Below are positions 17,337 through 25,439 of a stretch of DNA of 64,000 nt, in pieces. Source of the stretch: Candidatus Bathyarchaeia archaeon (GTDB lineage: Archaea > Thermoproteota > Bathyarchaeia > Bathyarchaeales > Bathycorpusculaceae); contig CP166960.1 in NCBI GenBank assembly GCA_041447175.1, forward strand, positions 124,001-188,000. The letters are read 5' to 3'. The notes under the pieces were generated by a model, which did not search any database, was not told the DNA's origin, and was given only the letters and a program-made list of their open reading frames with translations. A program made the position numbers and the translations under genes. How positions within the stretch are numbered: the first letter of the stretch is position 1; each line of letters starts with the position of its first letter.

Positions 17337-18056
17337 CTATTGTTGTTTTCCTTTGTCCCAGTAGTAAAGAAACAGGTCTCTGACCCAACCCAAAAACGTG
17401 GGGTCACTGCCAAAGAAACCTGCATAATCCACCCTGCCATCAGCAAAGCGGAAACATACCACCGCCTCTTTTTCGGTCACCGCAAAAATCACGGGTGGGT
17501 CAAGCAAGGTTCTGTTTTCAAGGTTGCGCAGTTTAGTGGGTGGCTGGGGTGACAGGACTCTATATTCGACGCCTTTGGGGACTTGCTCGGACATGGTTTG
17601 GAAGTCTTTGGGAAGTGGTTCAGGCGAAACTCCCCACATGAACTTCTCGGCTTCTCCAATCAGTTGTGAGGATTTTACGGTGCTCTCCACCATCCCCATC
17701 TTCAAGGTTGCTCCCGAAAGCTCGCCAATTCTTTTCACAGACTGAGTGGGTAGCCGCCAGAGGTCGTGGGCTACAAAGTACTGTTTGTGTTTAAAGGCAA
17801 ATTCTAACGAGGCAGAAAGCTCCAGCACCAGCCTGCCGTACTGCGTTATGGCGTAAGTGCCTTCTGGCTGTTTTTGAATAAGCAAGGCTTCAGAAAGTCG
17901 CTGTAGTTGCCTAAACGTTTCCGTGGCGGTTAAATCCAGTTTGCGCGCGACATCATTCATCTTCCAGTTCTTCTGGTTGAGCTCCCGCAGCAAGTCCAGT
18001 CGGCTTTCGCTGGCTAACTCAAAAAACAGTTTCTCGATTCCTTCAGGCGTCTCCAT
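17337..18056 (-). CDS. Winged-helix regulator of the FilR1/DUF1724 type
   Basis: A 239-residue regulator. The first 80 residues are an ArsR-like winged helix (ASESRLDLLRELNQKNWKMNDVARKLDLTATETFRQLQRL). The C-terminal half, with a PKGVEYRVLSP strand and a late DGRVDYAGFFGSDPTFLGWVRDLF stretch, resembles the DUF1724/FilR1 ligand domain of archaeal regulators. The ATG at 18056 is chosen because GGTGAGG lies five bases upstream; the frame is open to 18098. It is transcribed away from the EFR1 operon across a 107-base gap and is the obvious candidate to control it. The ligand may be a redox or small-molecule signal. Confidence 0.8.
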   Translation of the reverse strand: METPEGIEKLFFELASESRLDLLRELNQKNWKMNDVARKLDLTATETFRQLQRLSEALLIQKQPEGTYAITQYGRLVLELSASLEFAFKHKQYFVAHDLWRLPTQSVKRIGELSGATLKMGMVESTVKSSQLIGEAEKFMWGVSPEPLPKDFQTMSEQVPKGVEYRVLSPQPPTKLRNLENRTLLDPPVIFAVTEKEAVVCFRFADGRVDYAGFFGSDPTFLGWVRDLFLYYWDKGKQQ

Positions 18057-18081
18057 GTTCCTCACCGATGTTAATGCGTTC

Positions 18082-18093
18082 ACACTGATGTGT
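18082..18093. promoter_or_regulatory. Short palindrome between divergent genes
   Basis: ACACTGATGTGT, four-base arms around TGAT, lies in the 107-base gap between the FilR1-like regulator and the EFR1 operon. The place suits an operator for the regulator, but the arms are short and could occur by chance. Confidence 0.3.
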
Positions 18094-18163
18094 ACCACTT
18101 TACATTGATTGCAAATAAAAGTAATCAGCCTTCGCAGCCAAGTAGAAGTCAGGCTGAAACATC

Positions 18164-18472
18164 ATGGAAAACAAAACAACCAAAACCGAACGGGTCTTCT
18201 CCATAGAACTCAACTCTCGACTTAACCTAAAAAACCTCACATTAACCAACGGTAACACTGACCGAGTCCTTGTTGAAGGCACCTTGGGCGAGCTTGTGCG
18301 CGCTGGGTTTGTGGAAGGTTTACTTCTGGAACTTTTAGGAACCAAGGGCACTTTGCGGATTAACCTGACCCCCGGGGAACTGAGAAAGGTGCCCCAAATG
18401 GCTGCCGTAGCAGATGAGGGGCGTCAATTTCCCAAAGTGGAACAAGAATCTGTGCAGGAGGTGGAACAGTGA
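18164..18472 (+). CDS. Small hypothetical protein, first gene of EFR1 operon
   Basis: A 102-residue soluble protein with alternating beta-strand-like segments (RVFSIELNSRLNLKNLTL, DRVLVEGTLGELVRA), a leucine-rich middle (GLLLELLGTKGTLRINL) and an acidic tail. I know no family for it. The pattern suggests a small beta-rich binding domain. It is the first of three genes joined by four-base overlaps: its stop overlaps the GTG of the next gene (GTGA). The operon is divergent from the FilR1-like regulator. Function is probably tied to the downstream electron-transfer protein. Confidence 0.65.
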   Translation: MENKTTKTERVFSIELNSRLNLKNLTLTNGNTDRVLVEGTLGELVRAGFVEGLLLELLGTKGTLRINLTPGELRKVPQMAAVADEGRQFPKVEQESVQEVEQ

Positions 18473-18681
18473 AAAAACTAACAATCGCCTTAATTGTCGT
18501 GATTGCCCTATTGAGCATTGCAGCGGTTAAGACCGTCATACCCGACGCAAACGTTAGCAAGGTTTGCCTGCTGGGCTACAAAGCTGCTTGCTCCTTCACC
18601 CCAATAAGCGCTGTCATCTTGGCTTTGGGTGCCGCGGTTACGTTTGTGGTTGCAAAACGTACGGTTCTGGGTAAGCTATGA
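18469..18681 (+). CDS. 70-residue membrane protein in EFR1 operon
   Basis: Two transmembrane helices (about 4-24 and 44-64) with a short loop between them that holds KVCLLGYKAACSFTP, including two cysteines nine residues apart. The start is GTG at 18469, overlapping the previous stop; its own stop overlaps the next ATG (ATGA). The conserved-looking cysteine loop could bind a metal or take part in thiol redox at the membrane face, which would fit its place before an iron-sulfur flavoprotein. The family is not named to my knowledge. Confidence 0.7.
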   Translation: MKKLTIALIVVIALLSIAAVKTVIPDANVSKVCLLGYKAACSFTPISAVILALGAAVTFVVAKRTVLGKL

Positions 18682-19589
18682 GTCAACATAAAAACCTCGA
18701 ACCGCCTTTTCTATATGGCAGTCAAAGAAAGCAACCCGCGGATGGTAATTTGGGCATAGAAATCTTTTATTTTTCGGGAACTGGAAACTCGCTGGTTGTG
18801 GCAAGAGACCTCGCCAAAAAAACAAACGCAACCCTGACCCCCATAGTCTTAGTGATGGGGCAGCAAACTGTTGAATCTAATGCGGACGCCATAGGGGTCG
18901 TGTTTCCTGTTTTCTACGCCACCAACGACCGCGGCATACCCCTTATAATCCGCAGATTCTTAGACAAACTCAAAGGGCTTGAGTCAAAATACGTTTTTGC
19001 GGTCTGCACTAGCGGGTACATGCCAGGCTCCACCATTGAAAACCTGAGAAAAGACCTTGAAGCAAAAGGTGGAAAGTTGGCGGCGGGCTTTAATGTGCGG
19101 ATGGGCAGCAAACGCGTTGCCCCTGCCAAGCAGCAAAAGATGCGTGCCAAACGCGAAAAGAAGCTAACCGCTATAGGCGACTATGTTGTTGCTCGGAAAA
19201 CTGGCAGATTTGAGACGCGGGGTGCGGTTCAGAAAATTCTTTTGGCGCCGTTGCATGCGTTTGAACGCGTGGTTTTCCAGTACCGATACCGCAGGCTGGC
19301 TCAGGCATCAGATTTGTCTTTTATGGAGCTTGTGCCTTTAGCAGACCTGAGCTTTCGGGTTAACGAGAAGTGTGTTGGGTGCGGCGTCTGCGCCAGAGTC
19401 TGCCCTGTGAACAACATAAAGTTGGTTGATGGCAAACCCGTGTGGCTGCATCACTGTGAAACCTGTTATGCTTGTTATGCTTGGTGTCCTGAAGGCGCGA
19501 TAGGCGGAGACATTGTTGCCTACAACGATTGGTATCGTAATCCGGAGGCAAAATTGTCCGATATGCTGGCTGCAAAACGGTCCAGCTGA
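18678..19589 (+). CDS. EFR1-type flavodoxin/ferredoxin fusion protein
   Basis: A 303-residue protein with a flavodoxin-like front (IFYFSGTGNSLVVARDLAKK for FMN phosphate binding, then IGVVFPVFYA) and a C-terminal ferredoxin with two 4Fe-4S motifs: CVGCGVCARVCP near residue 234 and CETCYACYAWCP near 261. The two are joined by a basic helical linker. EFR1 proteins are proposed to pass electrons between low-potential ferredoxins and flavins; no member is well characterised. It is the last gene of a three-gene, overlapping operon. A frameshifted paralogue lies at 13852-14723. The first about 25 residues are not flavodoxin-like and may be a short extension. Confidence 0.87.
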   Translation: MSQHKNLEPPFLYGSQRKQPADGNLGIEIFYFSGTGNSLVVARDLAKKTNATLTPIVLVMGQQTVESNADAIGVVFPVFYATNDRGIPLIIRRFLDKLKGLESKYVFAVCTSGYMPGSTIENLRKDLEAKGGKLAAGFNVRMGSKRVAPAKQQKMRAKREKKLTAIGDYVVARKTGRFETRGAVQKILLAPLHAFERVVFQYRYRRLAQASDLSFMELVPLADLSFRVNEKCVGCGVCARVCPVNNIKLVDGKPVWLHHCETCYACYAWCPEGAIGGDIVAYNDWYRNPEAKLSDMLAAKRSS

Positions 19590-19874
19590 CTTTTTGAGGA
19601 TTAGTGGCAGGAGTGGTTCTTGGCGTGGGTTTACTTGTACAAAGCAATCCTCTCTTGAATTCAAATTCGGTGATGTTCAGCCTAACCTGCAGAGAGTGGC
19701 TAAATGTAAAACAAAACAGGCTTATTTTAGACAATATTTTGCTCACCGCATTTTTTTCTGGTTTTTTGCCAAATCAGCCCCTCCAGTTTTTCGGGTGTTC
19801 CCCCTTTTCAGGGCAGAACGCGCCTTAACTCAAAGCAACAGATATTAACCTCAACCGTTTGGGCAAAAGTAGGG

Positions 19875-20567
19875 ATGCCTATTAAGCTCATAACTGTAGC
19901 TGGACCCCCCTCGTCTGGCAAAACCTCCGTGATTCTTCAACTGGCAGCGTGTTTGAAAGAGAAAAACATGCGCCTTGGAGCGGTGAAGTTTGACTGCCTC
20001 ACCTCCTTTGACCAAATCCGCTACCAAGAAGCAGGCATCCCCATACAGGTAGGCTTCTCAGGCAAAGTCTGCCCCGACCACTTCTTCATAAGCAACATTG
20101 AAGACGCCGTGGCTTGGGGACACCGACAAGAACTGGATATCCTCATAACTGAAAGCGCAGGGCTCTGCAACCGCTGCTCCCCCCACATCAGCCGCATCCT
20201 TGCCGTCTGCGTCATTGACAACCTCTCCGGCATCCAAACCCCTAGAAAAATTGGTCCAATGCTCAAACTCGCCGACGTAGTTGTCATCACCAAAGGCGAC
20301 ATCGTTTCACAGGCGGAGCGGGAAGTGTTCAGCTTCAATGTCCGCCAAGTCAACACCCGCGCAAACATCCTGTTTGTTAACGGCATCACGGGTCAGGGCG
20401 CCTTTATGCTCAGCAAACACGCCCTTGAAGCCCCTGACGTTACCACTCTTCGCGACATGCGCCTTCGCTTCACCACCCCTGCTTCCGTCTGCTCTTACTG
20501 CACTGGCGAAACCCGAATCGGCGAAGACTACCAAATGGGTATGCTCAAAAAACTTGAGTTCAGGTGA
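19875..20567 (+). CDS. HypB/UreG-like GTPase, probable metallochaperone
   Basis: A 230-residue P-loop GTPase of the SIMIBI class: Walker A GPPSSGKT (10-17), switch/Walker B ILITESAG (about 90-96), and TKGD (139-142) as the guanine-specific motif. Two CxxC pairs are extra: C98-C101 right after the Walker B strand and C206-C209 near the end; either could hold a metal. HypB and UreG use GTP to load nickel into hydrogenase and urease; this one is not near either enzyme. It begins an operon with an ABC ATPase (GTGA overlap) and a DUF364 protein. ATG 19875 follows AGGG. A role in metal or cofactor insertion is inferred from family and context. Confidence 0.82.
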   Translation: MPIKLITVAGPPSSGKTSVILQLAACLKEKNMRLGAVKFDCLTSFDQIRYQEAGIPIQVGFSGKVCPDHFFISNIEDAVAWGHRQELDILITESAGLCNRCSPHISRILAVCVIDNLSGIQTPRKIGPMLKLADVVVITKGDIVSQAEREVFSFNVRQVNTRANILFVNGITGQGAFMLSKHALEAPDVTTLRDMRLRFTTPASVCSYCTGETRIGEDYQMGMLKKLEFR

Positions 20568-21595
20568 GGACCATAGATTTTCGACAACTCGTGGAAACCA
20601 AAGCCATCGGCGAAATTCTGGCGCAGTATCCAGTGGCAAGAGACTTCTTAGTCAACTTTAACTTGGCAGATTTGCCCCAAACCTTCCCTTTGGCAGCGGC
20701 GCTGGAACAAGTTGATGAGGTTCGCTTTGCCGACTTCGGCTTAACCCGCGCCGACGTGGTCGACCAGTTCATTCTGTTCCTTGAAACCCTCATCGAACGC
20801 AACCCCGTACACGACAAAATTGACTCCATAACCATCCTAGGCGGACAAGACAAACAAGGAAACCAAGAAAACGTCTGCCTCACCATACATGCCGGGCAAA
20901 TCATAAGCATTGTGGGCTCCACGGGTTCGGGCAAAAGCCAACTCTTAAGCGACATCGAATGCATCGCCCAACGCGACACCCCCACCAAACGCCAAATCCT
21001 AGTCAACGGAAAAGCCCTCAATGATGAAGCCCGCTTCAAAATGGGTGGCAAACTCGTAGCGCAACTTTCACAAAACATGAACTTCGTGATGGATTTGAGT
21101 GTGGCAGAGTTTTTGGAGATGCACACCAAAAGCCGCATGTGCCAAAACTCCGCGCAGGTAATTCGCCAATGTTTTGCTTGTGCAAACGAGTTGGCGGGCG
21201 AAAAGTTCGCTGCAGAGACGAAGGTGACGCAGCTTTCAGGCGGGCAATCCCGCGCCTTGATGATTGCAAGTACTGCCCACATAAGTGCCTCCCCCATCGT
21301 GCTTATCGACGAAATCGAAAACGCAGGCGTAGACCGCAAACAGGCAATTCAGCTGCTGGCAAAAAAAGAAAAAATCGTCCTCATATCCACCCACGACCCC
21401 CTGCTGGCGTTAAACGCGGACAAACGCATCGTTATAAAAAACGGGGGCATATACAAAATCATTAAAACCTCCGCGCAGGAGCGGCAGTCCCTTTCACGGA
21501 TTGAAGCCTTAGACAGCACGTTGCAGGCGGTTCGGCATCAACTCCGCATGGGCAACCTCATCGAACTAACCGACCTAAAGGAAGAAAAAACATGA
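20564..21595 (+). CDS. ABC-type ATPase with an N-terminal helical domain, no permease
   Basis: A 343-residue protein. The first 80 residues are helical and begin with a stretch like DUF1858 (AIGEILAQYPVARDFL) but without its cysteines. The ATPase domain has Walker A GSTGSGKS (118-125), signature LSGGQ (224-228), Walker B IVLIDE (245-250) and the H-loop His277. There is no membrane segment and no permease gene nearby, so it is a soluble ABC ATPase, like UvrA, SufC or methyl-coenzyme M reductase activators, that likely drives remodelling rather than transport. It overlaps both neighbours by four bases (GTGA, ATGA), which implies fixed stoichiometry. Confidence 0.83.
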   Translation: MRTIDFRQLVETKAIGEILAQYPVARDFLVNFNLADLPQTFPLAAALEQVDEVRFADFGLTRADVVDQFILFLETLIERNPVHDKIDSITILGGQDKQGNQENVCLTIHAGQIISIVGSTGSGKSQLLSDIECIAQRDTPTKRQILVNGKALNDEARFKMGGKLVAQLSQNMNFVMDLSVAEFLEMHTKSRMCQNSAQVIRQCFACANELAGEKFAAETKVTQLSGGQSRALMIASTAHISASPIVLIDEIENAGVDRKQAIQLLAKKEKIVLISTHDPLLALNADKRIVIKNGGIYKIIKTSAQERQSLSRIEALDSTLQAVRHQLRMGNLIELTDLKEEKT

Positions 21596-22386
21596 ACGAA
21601 AAAAACTTGTCAAGTGACGCATGGCAACTGTATGATGCATTAATTGAAGGTATCCCTGAAGACTGGGTCGTGGACGATGTGGTGTGTGGCGTTTATCACG
21701 CGTTTGTGCGTTCAGGCAACGGCGCAGGTTTCTGTATGGTCGCAGAGGATGACACCCGCCCCGTCATGCTCCACAATAAACTTCCGGGCATGAAACTCAA
21801 AGAGCTCGCCGCCGCAGTGAAGTCTTGGAATTTCATCGAAGCCAGCATCGGGCAAGCCGCCATAAACGCCTACTACAACACTCTGCCGGTTGCCCAAAAA
21901 AACGGTGTTGCCGTCTCTGATAGCCGCTTTGTAGAAGACCGCTCCAATGACCCCTTCATCTCCTACCAAAACGCCATTCGAAACAAAAAAGTTGCCGTCA
22001 TCGAGCACTTCCCTTTCTTGGAGCAGTTGTTTGAACCCGTGTGTGACCTCTCGATTTTTGCTCGGCTACCTCAAGACTGCGAGTACCCGTACTCTGCAGC
22101 AGAATACCTCCTGCCCAGCTGTGACTACGTTTTCATAACGTGTGGTGCGTTTGTTGACAAGTCTCTGCCGCGTTTTCTCAAGCTTGCCTCAAAGGCGCAT
22201 GTTGTCGTTGTTGGGCCGTCTACGCCGTTGGCTTCTGTGCTTTTCCAGTTTGGCGTCCACGATTTGTCTGGCTTTGTAATCAAAGACGTTGAAAAGGCGC
22301 GGCGTATCTGTCTGGGTCAAGAAAACTATTTGATTTATTCGACGGGGCAAAAAGTCAGCTTCAAGTCTGAACAGCAGTTGCCTTGA
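21592..22386 (+). CDS. DUF364 (putative heavy-metal chelation) protein
   Basis: A 264-residue cytosolic protein. The first about 90 residues resemble DUF4213 (early VVCGVYHAFVRSGNGAGFCM strand pair), and the rest the DUF364 Rossmann-like fold (KVAVIEHFPFLEQL, then CDYVFITCGAFVDKSLPRFL and HVVVVGPSTPLASVLF). The family is labelled as a putative heavy-metal chelation domain from structure; its true substrate is unknown. As the third gene of an overlapping operon with a GTPase and an ABC ATPase it is probably the protein that holds or receives the metal or metallocofactor. Neighbouring genes give no target enzyme. Confidence 0.82.
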   Translation: MNEKNLSSDAWQLYDALIEGIPEDWVVDDVVCGVYHAFVRSGNGAGFCMVAEDDTRPVMLHNKLPGMKLKELAAAVKSWNFIEASIGQAAINAYYNTLPVAQKNGVAVSDSRFVEDRSNDPFISYQNAIRNKKVAVIEHFPFLEQLFEPVCDLSIFARLPQDCEYPYSAAEYLLPSCDYVFITCGAFVDKSLPRFLKLASKAHVVVVGPSTPLASVLFQFGVHDLSGFVIKDVEKARRICLGQENYLIYSTGQKVSFKSEQQLP

Positions 22387-22491
22387 CTAACTTTCACGGG
22401 CTTTACCCATGCCTTTTGTGGGTGGCCTTTGGCTGATGATGCGTAGAACTCTTATTAGCCACCAGCCAGTTACCCTTTGTAAGTGTTAGTT

Positions 22492-22971
22492 ATGACGGGA
22501 AAAGCAGTCATCATAATGGGCTCCGAGCGGGACTTAGAGTTCTGCCGCGAAATCGCCAAACCCCTCAAAAAACTAACTGTGAACTACGAGTTCCGCGTAG
22601 CTTCCGCCCACAAAACCCCGCTGAAAGTGCTTGAAATCCTCAAAGAATTCGAGACGCAAACCGTGGTCTACGTGACCGTGGCGGGCAGGTCCAACGCGTT
22701 AAGCGCGTTTGTGGACGCAAACACCTCCAAACCCGTCATTGCATGCCCACCCTACTCCGACAAGTACGGCGGCGTGGATGTGTACTCTTCGCTGCGAGTG
22801 CCAAGCGGCATCGGCTCCGTTGTGACCATTGAGCCTGAAGGCGCCGCAATTGCCGCAGCGAAAATTCTGGCGGTTGCTGACTCCGCTTTGGAGTGCGCTG
22901 TTAAGGCGTATCAGTTGGAGAAGCAGCAGACGCTTGAGAAAGCCAACGAAACCATCAAAAACATGAAATAG
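22492..22971 (+). CDS. purE: Phosphoribosylaminoimidazole carboxylase PurE, class II type
   Basis: A 159-residue PurE with the substrate phosphate loop IMGSERDLEF and the SAHKTP motif. The middle reads VAGRSNALSAFVDANTSKPVIACPP, where bacterial class I enzymes have an AHLPG motif. GRSN plus the N-T-xx-P-V-I-x-C-P-P order is the pattern of class II enzymes, such as the animal PAICS domain, which add CO2 to aminoimidazole ribotide directly and need no PurK. The ATG at 22492 is chosen over GTG 22483. It starts a purine stretch that goes on with purC and two purP after PEP carboxylase. No purK is in the window, in keeping with the class. Confidence 0.9.
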   Translation: MTGKAVIIMGSERDLEFCREIAKPLKKLTVNYEFRVASAHKTPLKVLEILKEFETQTVVYVTVAGRSNALSAFVDANTSKPVIACPPYSDKYGGVDVYSSLRVPSGIGSVVTIEPEGAAIAAAKILAVADSALECAVKAYQLEKQQTLEKANETIKNMK

Positions 22972-23023
22972 GTAAACCGCGTTTTACACTCGGTTCTTTC
23001 CCGCTTATATTGGAGAATTGACT

Positions 23024-24607
23024 ATGTCTGATGAAGTTGAAAGAAGAATTCCCCGCACCATGAGCACCCAGCACCCCGACAACGTGACGGTTCCAGCGTG
23101 GAGCTCTGACCCCGTTATTGACGGCAACGCTGAAGTCTACGAGGCATACTACGCTTACCAGACGTTGGGCTGCCAAGAGGTCATGTGGGACTCAGAGGGT
23201 AAAGACGTGGACACCCGCGTGGTGCGCAAACTGTTAAGCAGCCACTGGGACTTCTTTTCCCAAAACGTGCTTGGGGAAGACCTGCACCTGACTTACCGTA
23301 TCCCCAACCCCTCCATTGAGGCAGTGGAGAAAAAGGTGGTTGTGGAAACTCTCCAAAACATCCCCGTAACCTACGATGTGGCTTCCTCCGTCTACAAAAA
23401 AGACGTAACGCCCATCTTTGAAGTAATTTTGCCTTTCACAACCAGCGGAAACGAACTTGTCTGGCTCTTTAACTACTACCGCCGCGCCATAGTCGCCGAC
23501 GAAGACGCCATGCTTGACGACAAAACCGCAGCTAAGGACTGGATTGGCAGCTTCAAACCCAAAAAAGTGAACGTGATTCCACTGGTGGAAGACCAAGACA
23601 GCATCCTGCACATTGACCGCATCGTGAAACCCTACATCGAAGCCGCCAAACCTCGCTACCTCCGCGTTTTCATAGCTCGCAGCGACCCCGCTCTCAACTA
23701 CGGGCTCATATCTGCCGTGTTGCTCTCTAAAATCGGCTTAGCCAAACTCAAGCAAACCGAAAAAGATACAGGCATACCAATCCACCCGATACTCGGCGTT
23801 GGCTCCAAACCGTTTCGTGGTCACTTGTCGCCTGAGAATTTGGGGAACTTTTTGCAGGAGTATCAAGGCTTGGCGACGGCAACGGTGCAGTCGGCGGCAC
23901 GCTATGATTACCCACTGGAGCAGGTGAAGGATTTCGTGAAGTGCCTTAACGATAGCCTGCCAAACGGCGAACCCGTACCCGTTGACTCCACCGAGGAAGC
24001 GGTGTTGCTGGGTGTGCTCCAAAAGTGCAGAAAACAGTATGAGAGCGTGGCTGAGGTTTTGGCGCCGTTTCTCAACAGCGTCTCAGCATATGTGCCCCAG
24101 CGCCGCGCCCGAAAACTCCACATAGGCTTATTCGGTTACAGCCGAAACGTAGCAGGCGTGAGCCTTCCAAGGGCAATCACGTTTGCCGCCACTCTATACA
24201 GCATCGGTATCCCTCCAGAATTCATAGGCGCCCGCGTCATCGAGGATTTGAACGCCAAAGAATGGAAAGCTCTCCAGAAGTACTATGTTAACCTGAAAAA
24301 GGACTTCGCATCCGTCGGCGGCTACGTCTCTTGGCAGAACATCAACATGCTTATGGAGATGCATCTAAAAACCGCTAAACGCGCCGACATGAACGTGGAT
24401 AATCTGCGGCTGGCGCTCACACGGATTCTGGCAGACCTCAAGACGGTGGAGGAGAAGCTGGACGTGAAGCTTGGACCCCGCACATCCACACAACGCAAAC
24501 ACGAAAACTTCACCAACAACTTCCTCATCAGCTACCTCGAGAGGGAAACCGACGAAGCCAAAATCGCTTTGGTGGAAGCAGCAAAGCTACGCAAATGCCT
24601 AGGCTAA
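23024..24607 (+). CDS. ppcA: Phosphoenolpyruvate carboxylase, archaeal type
   Basis: A 527-residue archaeal PEP carboxylase (PpcA), about half the size of the bacterial Ppc. The N-terminal RTMSTQHPDNV motif is diagnostic; further on are VLPFTTSGNEL, HPILGVGSKPFRG with the basic active-site residues, and RRARKLHIGLFGYSRN. It adds bicarbonate to PEP to make oxaloacetate, feeding aspartate, which purC and pyrimidine synthesis need. The ATG at 23024 has GGAG upstream; TTG 23018 is in frame but less likely. It stands alone as a unit between purE and the toxin-antitoxin pair, 52 bases after purE. Confidence 0.95.
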   Translation: MSDEVERRIPRTMSTQHPDNVTVPAWSSDPVIDGNAEVYEAYYAYQTLGCQEVMWDSEGKDVDTRVVRKLLSSHWDFFSQNVLGEDLHLTYRIPNPSIEAVEKKVVVETLQNIPVTYDVASSVYKKDVTPIFEVILPFTTSGNELVWLFNYYRRAIVADEDAMLDDKTAAKDWIGSFKPKKVNVIPLVEDQDSILHIDRIVKPYIEAAKPRYLRVFIARSDPALNYGLISAVLLSKIGLAKLKQTEKDTGIPIHPILGVGSKPFRGHLSPENLGNFLQEYQGLATATVQSAARYDYPLEQVKDFVKCLNDSLPNGEPVPVDSTEEAVLLGVLQKCRKQYESVAEVLAPFLNSVSAYVPQRRARKLHIGLFGYSRNVAGVSLPRAITFAATLYSIGIPPEFIGARVIEDLNAKEWKALQKYYVNLKKDFASVGGYVSWQNINMLMEMHLKTAKRADMNVDNLRLALTRILADLKTVEEKLDVKLGPRTSTQRKHENFTNNFLISYLERETDEAKIALVEAAKLRKCLG

Positions 24608-24716
24608 GTTAAGCTGAACAGGATACTAAAACGTCCTTTTTTTAATTTTTGAGCCTCCCACCTATAAGAGCATAAATGTTTTAAAAGAAACCGCCAACTA
24701 GGATGCTAAGGTTCAG

Positions 24717-25031
24717 ATGTCTATGACCGTAACGTCGCAGAGGTCGCTTAGCGAAATAAAGCAGCTTCTTGAAGCTTTGAAACCGACGCTTAGGAAACGG
24801 TTCAAAGTGCAAACTATAGCTATCTTTGGCTCATATGCGCATGGAGAACAAGATGAAAACAGCGACCTTGACCTTCTGGTCACGTTCTCACAGCCTTACA
24901 ACCTTTGGGAGTTTTTGGATGTCAAAGAGTTTTTGACAAAGAAACTGCGCGTCAAGGTTGACTTAGTGCCCAAAGATTCCATAAAGAGTTTGATTAAGGA
25001 AAAAATTCTTCAAGAAGCTCTGCCCGTATAA
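24717..25031 (+). CDS. MNT-type nucleotidyltransferase (MntA-like antitoxin)
   Basis: A 104-residue minimal nucleotidyltransferase. The catalytic signature is intact: GS at residues 38-39, then D50 and D52 in the GSYAHGEQ...SDLDLLV segment. In MntA-HepT systems this enzyme adds AMP to a tyrosine of the HEPN toxin and so silences it. The HEPN gene follows directly, with a four-base overlap if its odd start is accepted. ATG 24717 and 24723 are both possible starts. A TATA-like element, ATAAATGTTTTAAA, lies 40-50 bases upstream. Confidence 0.88.
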   Translation: MSMTVTSQRSLSEIKQLLEALKPTLRKRFKVQTIAIFGSYAHGEQDENSDLDLLVTFSQPYNLWEFLDVKEFLTKKLRVKVDLVPKDSIKSLIKEKILQEALPV

Positions 25032-25387
25032 AAAGAGACTTCAGGCTTTACCTTAAAGACATTTATGACGCCATTGATGAGATAGAAGAGTTCACCAAAG
25101 ACTTCACCGAGAGCGATTTTATTAATAATAAAATGGCAATAAAAGCAACTATAACGGACCTGATAATAATTGGTGAAGCTGTGGATAAAATTCCTACAAC
25201 CTTCAAGTACTCCTATAAGCAAATTCCATGGCGCACATGGAAACGTATGAGAGACACACGAAATGAACTTGCACATGAATACTACACTATTAAACCTGAA
25301 GTTTTATGGGCAATCGTGAAATACGAACTGCCTCCAATAAAACCTCATATCAAAAAGATTATCGAGAAAGAAACCATTGAAGAATAA
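25028..25387 (+). CDS. HEPN-domain (HepT/DUF86) toxin, no standard start codon
   Basis: The open frame gives KRDFRLYLKDIYDAIDEIEEF and then a full DUF86 HEPN domain ending at 25387, 119 residues. The RNase motif R-N-x3-H is intact as RNELAH (78-83), followed by Tyr85, the residue type modified by MntA enzymes. From the upstream stop (24995) to codon 36 there is no ATG, GTG or TTG. The position where related proteins start is ATA (25028-25030), overlapping the antitoxin stop as ATAA where ATGA would be usual. Starting at ATG 25133 would remove the first 35 residues. Either ATA is used at low rate, or the toxin gene has lost its start. Confidence 0.68.
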   Translation: MKRDFRLYLKDIYDAIDEIEEFTKDFTESDFINNKMAIKATITDLIIIGEAVDKIPTTFKYSYKQIPWRTWKRMRDTRNELAHEYYTIKPEVLWAIVKYELPPIKPHIKKIIEKETIEE

Positions 25388-25439
25388 TATGGGTAACGTA
25401 ACAATTTCATTGTTAACGGTTTATTCAACACTTGTCTGG

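Noticed and set aside
19590-19874. Short frames in the gap before the GTPase operon
   Set aside because: Overlapping short frames without start signals, motifs or usual codon use; the gap holds no gene that I can support.
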